64,000 bases of DNA, taken from Saprospiraceae bacterium UBA2329 (lineage in GTDB: Bacteria > Bacteroidota > Bacteroidia > Chitinophagales > Saprospiraceae). Positions 60,502 to 64,000 of this stretch are shown here, piece after piece. Under the pieces are notes generated by a model. It worked only from the letters and a program-made list of their open reading frames with translations, did not search any database and was not told the origin of the DNA. The first letter of the stretch is position 1. Every line of letters begins with the position of its first letter. The position numbers were made by a program, and so were the translations under genes. The stretch covers positions 1 through 64,000 of the forward strand of contig DDUV01000053.1 of NCBI GenBank assembly GCA_002344975.1, given 5' to 3'.

Positions 60502-61607
60502 GTGGCAAACCTAAAATACAGTCATACAAGGCACTGCGTAATCTGGCAGTAAGGCTACGGGACGACCTAAATAGTAGCGATTTTGTGCTGCTCTATGCCT
60601 ACAACGGCACAGGCAAAACCCGACTTTCTATTGAGTTCAAAAATAGAGGAAAAAAAGGAGGAAAACGGGATACACTTTATTTCAATGCCTTTACCGAAGA
60701 CCTTTTTAGTTGGGACAACGACTTGGCGAACGATACGGAGAGGAAACTTAAGATTAATTCAAGTTCAACGTTTTTTGAAGGTTTCAGGGAGTTGGCGTTG
60801 GAAGAAAAAATCTTTGCCTATTTGCAACGTTACGCCGAATTTGACTTCCGAATTGACTACGAAGAATGGACGGTGACCTTTTCAAAAGGTAAGGAAACTC
60901 ACATCAAAATATCACGAGGCGAGGAGAATATTTTCATCTGGTGCATTTTTCTTGCCATCTGTGAGCTGAGGCTCGATGACGAGAAGGATGAAGGACCTTA
61001 CAAAGAGGTAAAGTATTTTTATATAGACGACCCCATTTCGTCCTTAGACGACAACAACGCCATTGCGGTGGCCAGTGACCTTTCCAAACTACTAAAAAGG
61101 GCAAATGGGAAGGTGAAAACTATTATTTCATCTCATCACAGTTTGTTTTTTAACGTGATGTGTAATGAACTGAAAAGGCTAAAACCCACTCAATATTTTT
61201 TGCATAGAAACGGCATGGAGGGCTTTGGCTTACAAAAAACTGACGACACGCCTTTCTTTCATCATGTCGCCTTGTTGAGTGAGTTGAAACAAGCAATGGA
61301 AACCGGAGAAATAAAAACTTACCATTTCAACAGTTTACGCAGCATTCTCGAAAAAACATCTTCATTCTTTGGTTTTAATGACTTTGGAAAATGTATCTAC
61401 GGAATAGAGGATCAAGTACTTTTTGAGCGTGCGCTCAACCTGTTTAGTCATGGTGCTTATTCCATCTATAATCCTGTAGAAATGGGGGATGACAACAAAG
61501 AGCTTTTTAAAAGAGTCCTGCGAGGATTCTTGGACAGACATAAGTTTGATTTGCCCGAGCTTCTTAATGAAAAAGTAAAAACAGCCAAGCTGGCCACAAC
61601 ATCATGA
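60498..61607 (+). CDS. PrrC-like anticodon nuclease (ABC-type ATPase)
   Basis: The 369-residue protein has an ABC-type ATPase domain: Walker A YNGTGKTR at residues 35-42, signature-like SRGEEN near 140, Walker B YFYIDDPISSLD near 174-185, and an H-loop SSHH near 212. The C-terminal part (about residues 250-369) has RSILE (R281, E285) and FSHG (H318). The Arg-X3-Glu followed after 33 residues by His fits the catalytic triad described for the tRNA anticodon nuclease PrrC of E. coli (R320, E324, H356). The family is usually annotated as anticodon nuclease. In E. coli, PrrC is held inactive by the adjacent type I enzyme and is released by phage. This gene likewise sits inside a type I operon, between hsdS and hsdM, with four-base overlaps on both sides. 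Confidence 0.85.
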   Translation: MSGKPKIQSYKALRNLAVRLRDDLNSSDFVLLYAYNGTGKTRLSIEFKNRGKKGGKRDTLYFNAFTEDLFSWDNDLANDTERKLKINSSSTFFEGFRELALEEKIFAYLQRYAEFDFRIDYEEWTVTFSKGKETHIKISRGEENIFIWCIFLAICELRLDDEKDEGPYKEVKYFYIDDPISSLDDNNAIAVASDLSKLLKRANGKVKTIISSHHSLFFNVMCNELKRLKPTQYFLHRNGMEGFGLQKTDDTPFFHHVALLSELKQAMETGEIKTYHFNSLRSILEKTSSFFGFNDFGKCIYGIEDQVLFERALNLFSHGAYSIYNPVEMGDDNKELFKRVLRGFLDRHKFDLPELLNEKVKTAKLATTS

Positions 61608-63214
61608 GCGAACAGAACCAACAACAACTCGGAAAAACGCTTTGGGGCATAGCCGACCAACTGCGAGGCGCTATGAATGCCGACGATTTTCGCGACTATA
61701 TGCTGTCCTTTCTCTTTTTGCGCTACCTCTCCGACAACTACGAGGCTGCCGCCAGGCGGGAACTGGGATCGGACTACCCCACACCGGCGGAAGGCGACCG
61801 CCGCGCCCCGCTGTCGCTGTGGTATGCCGCCAACCCGGAAGACGTAGAAGCGTTTGAAAAACAGATGCGGCGCAAGGTGCACTACGTCATAGAGCCTGCG
61901 CATTTGTGGAGCAGCATTTCAGAGCTGGCGCGCACCCAGCACGGAGAGATGCTGCACACCTTGCAAGATGGTTTCAAATACATTGAGAACCAGTCGTTTG
62001 AAAGTACTTTTCAGGGTTTGTTTTCAGAAATCAACCTCAACTCCGAAAAACTCGGCAGAAACTACACAGAGCGCAATGCCAAGCTCTGCACCATCATTCA
62101 GAAAATAGCCGAAGGCATTGCCGGTTTCTCCACCGACATAGACGTGCTGGGCGACGCCTACGAGTATCTCATAGGGCAGTTCGCGGCGGGCAGCGGCAAA
62201 AAAGCAGGCGAGTTTTATACTCCGCAGCAGATTTCCAGCATCCTCTCAGGCATTGTCATTTTAGACAGCCAGGAACCCAAGACCGGCCCCAAGCCAAAGT
62301 TGGACAAAGTGCTCGATTTTGCCTGCGGCTCCGGGTCGCTCCTGCTCAATGTGCGCAAGCAAATCGGCGCCAAAGGCATCGGCAAGATATACGGTCAGGA
62401 GAAGAACATCACCACCTACAACCTCGCCCGCATGAACATGCTGCTGCACGGGGTAAAGGATACCGAGTTTGAAATTCACCACGGCGATACCCTGCTCAAC
62501 GACTGGGACATTCTGAACGAGATGAACCCCGCCAAAAAGATCGAATTTGACGCTATTGTAGCCAATCCGCCGTTCAGTCTTCGCTGGGAACCCAAAGAAG
62601 AAATGAGCGATGATTTCCGCTTCAAGGGCTACGGCCTTGCCCCCAAATCGGCGGCAGACTTCGCCTTCCTGCTGCATGGCTTTCACTTTCTCGGCAAGGA
62701 AGGCACCATGGCCATCATCCTGCCGCACGGCGTTCTGTTCCGGGGTGGCGTGGAAGAGCGCATCCGCACCAAGCTGCTCAAAGACGATCATATAGATACG
62801 GTCATCGGCTTGCCGGCCAACCTGTTTTACTCCACGGGCATCCCGGTTTGTATTCTGGTATTGAAGAAGTGCAAAAAGTACGAAGACGTGCTGTTCATCA
62901 ACGCAGCGGAGTACTTTGAAAAAGGCAAACGCCAAAACGCTCTGCAGCCGGAACACATCGCCAAAATAGTGGCCGCCTACCGGGAGCGCAAGGAGGAAGA
63001 CCGCTACTCCCGCCGGGTTTCTATGGAGGAAATTGCGCGGAACGACTACAATCTGAACATTTCCCGCTATGTCAGCACCGCCAAAGAAGAGGAAGAAGTG
63101 GACCTGCAAAAGGTAAACGAAGAACTATTAGAGACAGATCGAAAAGCAAAGGAGGCGCTGGCGCGGCACAATGCGTTCTTGCGGGAACTGGGGCTGCCGT
63201 TACTGCCCGGTTGA
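61604..63214 (+). CDS. hsdM: Type I restriction enzyme methyltransferase subunit M
   Basis: The 536-residue adenine-N6 methyltransferase subunit has the N-terminal helical domain (GIADQLRGAMNADDFRDYMLSFLFLRYLSDNY), SAM-binding motif I (DFACGSGSLLLNV at about residue 238) and catalytic motif IV NPPF (VANPPFSLRWEP at about 322). The length is normal for the type IC family. It overlaps the anticodon nuclease gene by four bases (ATGA) and ends the operon. It would methylate host DNA and is expected to assemble with hsdS as M2S1. Confidence 0.95.
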   Translation: MSEQNQQQLGKTLWGIADQLRGAMNADDFRDYMLSFLFLRYLSDNYEAAARRELGSDYPTPAEGDRRAPLSLWYAANPEDVEAFEKQMRRKVHYVIEPAHLWSSISELARTQHGEMLHTLQDGFKYIENQSFESTFQGLFSEINLNSEKLGRNYTERNAKLCTIIQKIAEGIAGFSTDIDVLGDAYEYLIGQFAAGSGKKAGEFYTPQQISSILSGIVILDSQEPKTGPKPKLDKVLDFACGSGSLLLNVRKQIGAKGIGKIYGQEKNITTYNLARMNMLLHGVKDTEFEIHHGDTLLNDWDILNEMNPAKKIEFDAIVANPPFSLRWEPKEEMSDDFRFKGYGLAPKSAADFAFLLHGFHFLGKEGTMAIILPHGVLFRGGVEERIRTKLLKDDHIDTVIGLPANLFYSTGIPVCILVLKKCKKYEDVLFINAAEYFEKGKRQNALQPEHIAKIVAAYRERKEEDRYSRRVSMEEIARNDYNLNISRYVSTAKEEEEVDLQKVNEELLETDRKAKEALARHNAFLRELGLPLLPG

Positions 63215-63421
63215 ATGCAACTCTAATCCCCCCACATATTATACGCCGTGTGCGTGTTCCCGCCCATGCCGGCTCCTGAAACTGAACCGACAAGGCCGGA
63301 TACCAGAATTGTACCGTTCGGTTCAATTACCTCACCCCCTTGCGCAACCTTTCCGCAACTCATTTGTCTTTGGCAAAGTCATTTTCAAATTCTCTTTCAC
63401 CCACCTGACTTTGTAAATTGT

Positions 63422-64000
63422 ATGAAAATCACCTACCTCTATTTTTTCCTACTCCTGTCCATTGTGGCGCAAGCCCAAACTGCCGGTCTCAAAGGCCAGC
63501 TCATAGATGCCGGCGGCGAACCCGTCATCTATGCCAACGTGGCCGTCTATAACGCTGCCGACAGCCTGCTCCAAAAAGTGGAGACCACCGATGAATCCGG
63601 CGCCTTTCAAATCCGGGGACTCCGGTCGGGCAGCTACTTCGTGTCGGCCAGCTTCCTCGGCATGGCAGACCTGCGCAAAGACGGTATTTCCCTGCAAGAA
63701 GGCCAAATGCTCGACCTCGGCAGTCTCAGCTTTCAGGCGGCTGCGGTAGAATTAGCCACGGCAACGGTCACCAACTCCCGCGCGATGGTGGAAGTAAAAC
63801 CAGACCGCACCGTGTTCAATGTGGACGGCACCATCAACAGCGTAGGCTCGGATGCACTGGCACTGCTGCGCAAAGCACCCAGCGTGACGGTGGACAACAA
63901 CGACAACATCAACGTGCTGGGCCGGGCGGGGGTACTCCTCTATGTGGACGGCAAGCGCCTTCCGCTCACCGGGCAAGACCTCAGCAACTACCTCCAAAAC
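63422..64000 (+). CDS. TonB-dependent outer-membrane receptor, 5' part (runs off window)
   Basis: The first 193 residues are visible. A signal peptide (MKITYLYFFLLLSIVAQAQ) is followed by a carboxypeptidase-regulatory-like domain (GLKGQLIDAGGEPVIYANVA, TTDESGAFQIRGLRSGSYFV) and the start of a plug domain (TVFNVDGTINSVGSDALALLRKAPSVTVDNN, LGRAGVLLYVDGKRLPLTGQDL). That is typical of the outer-membrane receptor family with a plug and a beta-barrel. The gene continues past the right edge, so length and substrate are unknown. Confidence 0.88.
   Translation, partial: MKITYLYFFLLLSIVAQAQTAGLKGQLIDAGGEPVIYANVAVYNAADSLLQKVETTDESGAFQIRGLRSGSYFVSASFLGMADLRKDGISLQEGQMLDLGSLSFQAAAVELATATVTNSRAMVEVKPDRTVFNVDGTINSVGSDALALLRKAPSVTVDNNDNINVLGRAGVLLYVDGKRLPLTGQDLSNYLQN

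Overview
The window looks like part of a gliding or surface-adhesive Bacteroidetes chromosome, probably Saprospiria/Saprospiraceae or a near relative. The evidence is type IX secretion (T9SS) sorting domains, GldD and GldE, a PorP/SprF protein, SprB-type repeats, a CHU_C (type B) C-terminal domain, TANNTTTG-type promoter boxes and the order mutY-ssb-gldE-gldD. The lineage is inferred from gene content only. The first ten bases match the 3' end of a standard Illumina adapter, so the left edge is probably a contig end. The right edge cuts a TonB-dependent receptor gene. I found no rRNA, tRNA, CRISPR array, insertion sequence or prophage.

Left part (1-11 kb): yidD, a C-terminally short methylmalonyl-CoA mutase small subunit, an acyl-CoA synthetase, an ArgE-type deacetylase, a 1,872-residue alpha-2-macroglobulin lipoprotein and a LON-domain protein. 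Next (11.5-26 kb) comes a surface cassette: a 3,953-residue secreted protein with four Kazal-like modules, two PPC-like domains, about 34 SprB-type repeats, a PKD domain, two cohesin-like domains, a dockerin-like segment and a type A sorting domain; then a cohesin-like protein with a type B sorting domain; then a PorP/SprF protein. From 26 to 31 kb there is a 1,379-residue multi-domain membrane protein and an overlapping GNAT-like/Xre pair that resembles a toxin-antitoxin module.

Middle (31-50 kb): a PhoD-type phosphatase, a CcmD-like peptide overlapping a glutamate-family dehydrogenase, an acyl-CoA carboxylase subunit, a DUF6794-like protein, FabH, a bifunctional FtcD, gldD, gldE, ssb, mutY and a secreted N-formylglutamate-amidohydrolase-like protein, mostly on the minus strand. 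A MoxR-like AAA ATPase and a PorE-like envelope protein follow, divergently transcribed.

Right (50-64 kb): a membrane protein with an apparent EAD11-like tail, an M48-like protein that has lost its first zinc ligand, and a palindrome-rich intergenic island containing copies of a MITE/REP-like repeat. A small TPR gene and etfBA follow. Next is a five-gene, translationally coupled defence operon in the order hsdR, DUF1016/YhcG nuclease, hsdS, PrrC-like anticodon nuclease, hsdM. The last gene is the truncated TonB-dependent receptor.

The best candidates for unusual biology are the restriction operon with two extra nuclease genes, the GNAT-Xre pair, the protease-inhibitor-bearing giant adhesin with its partner genes, and two families of palindromic intergenic repeats.
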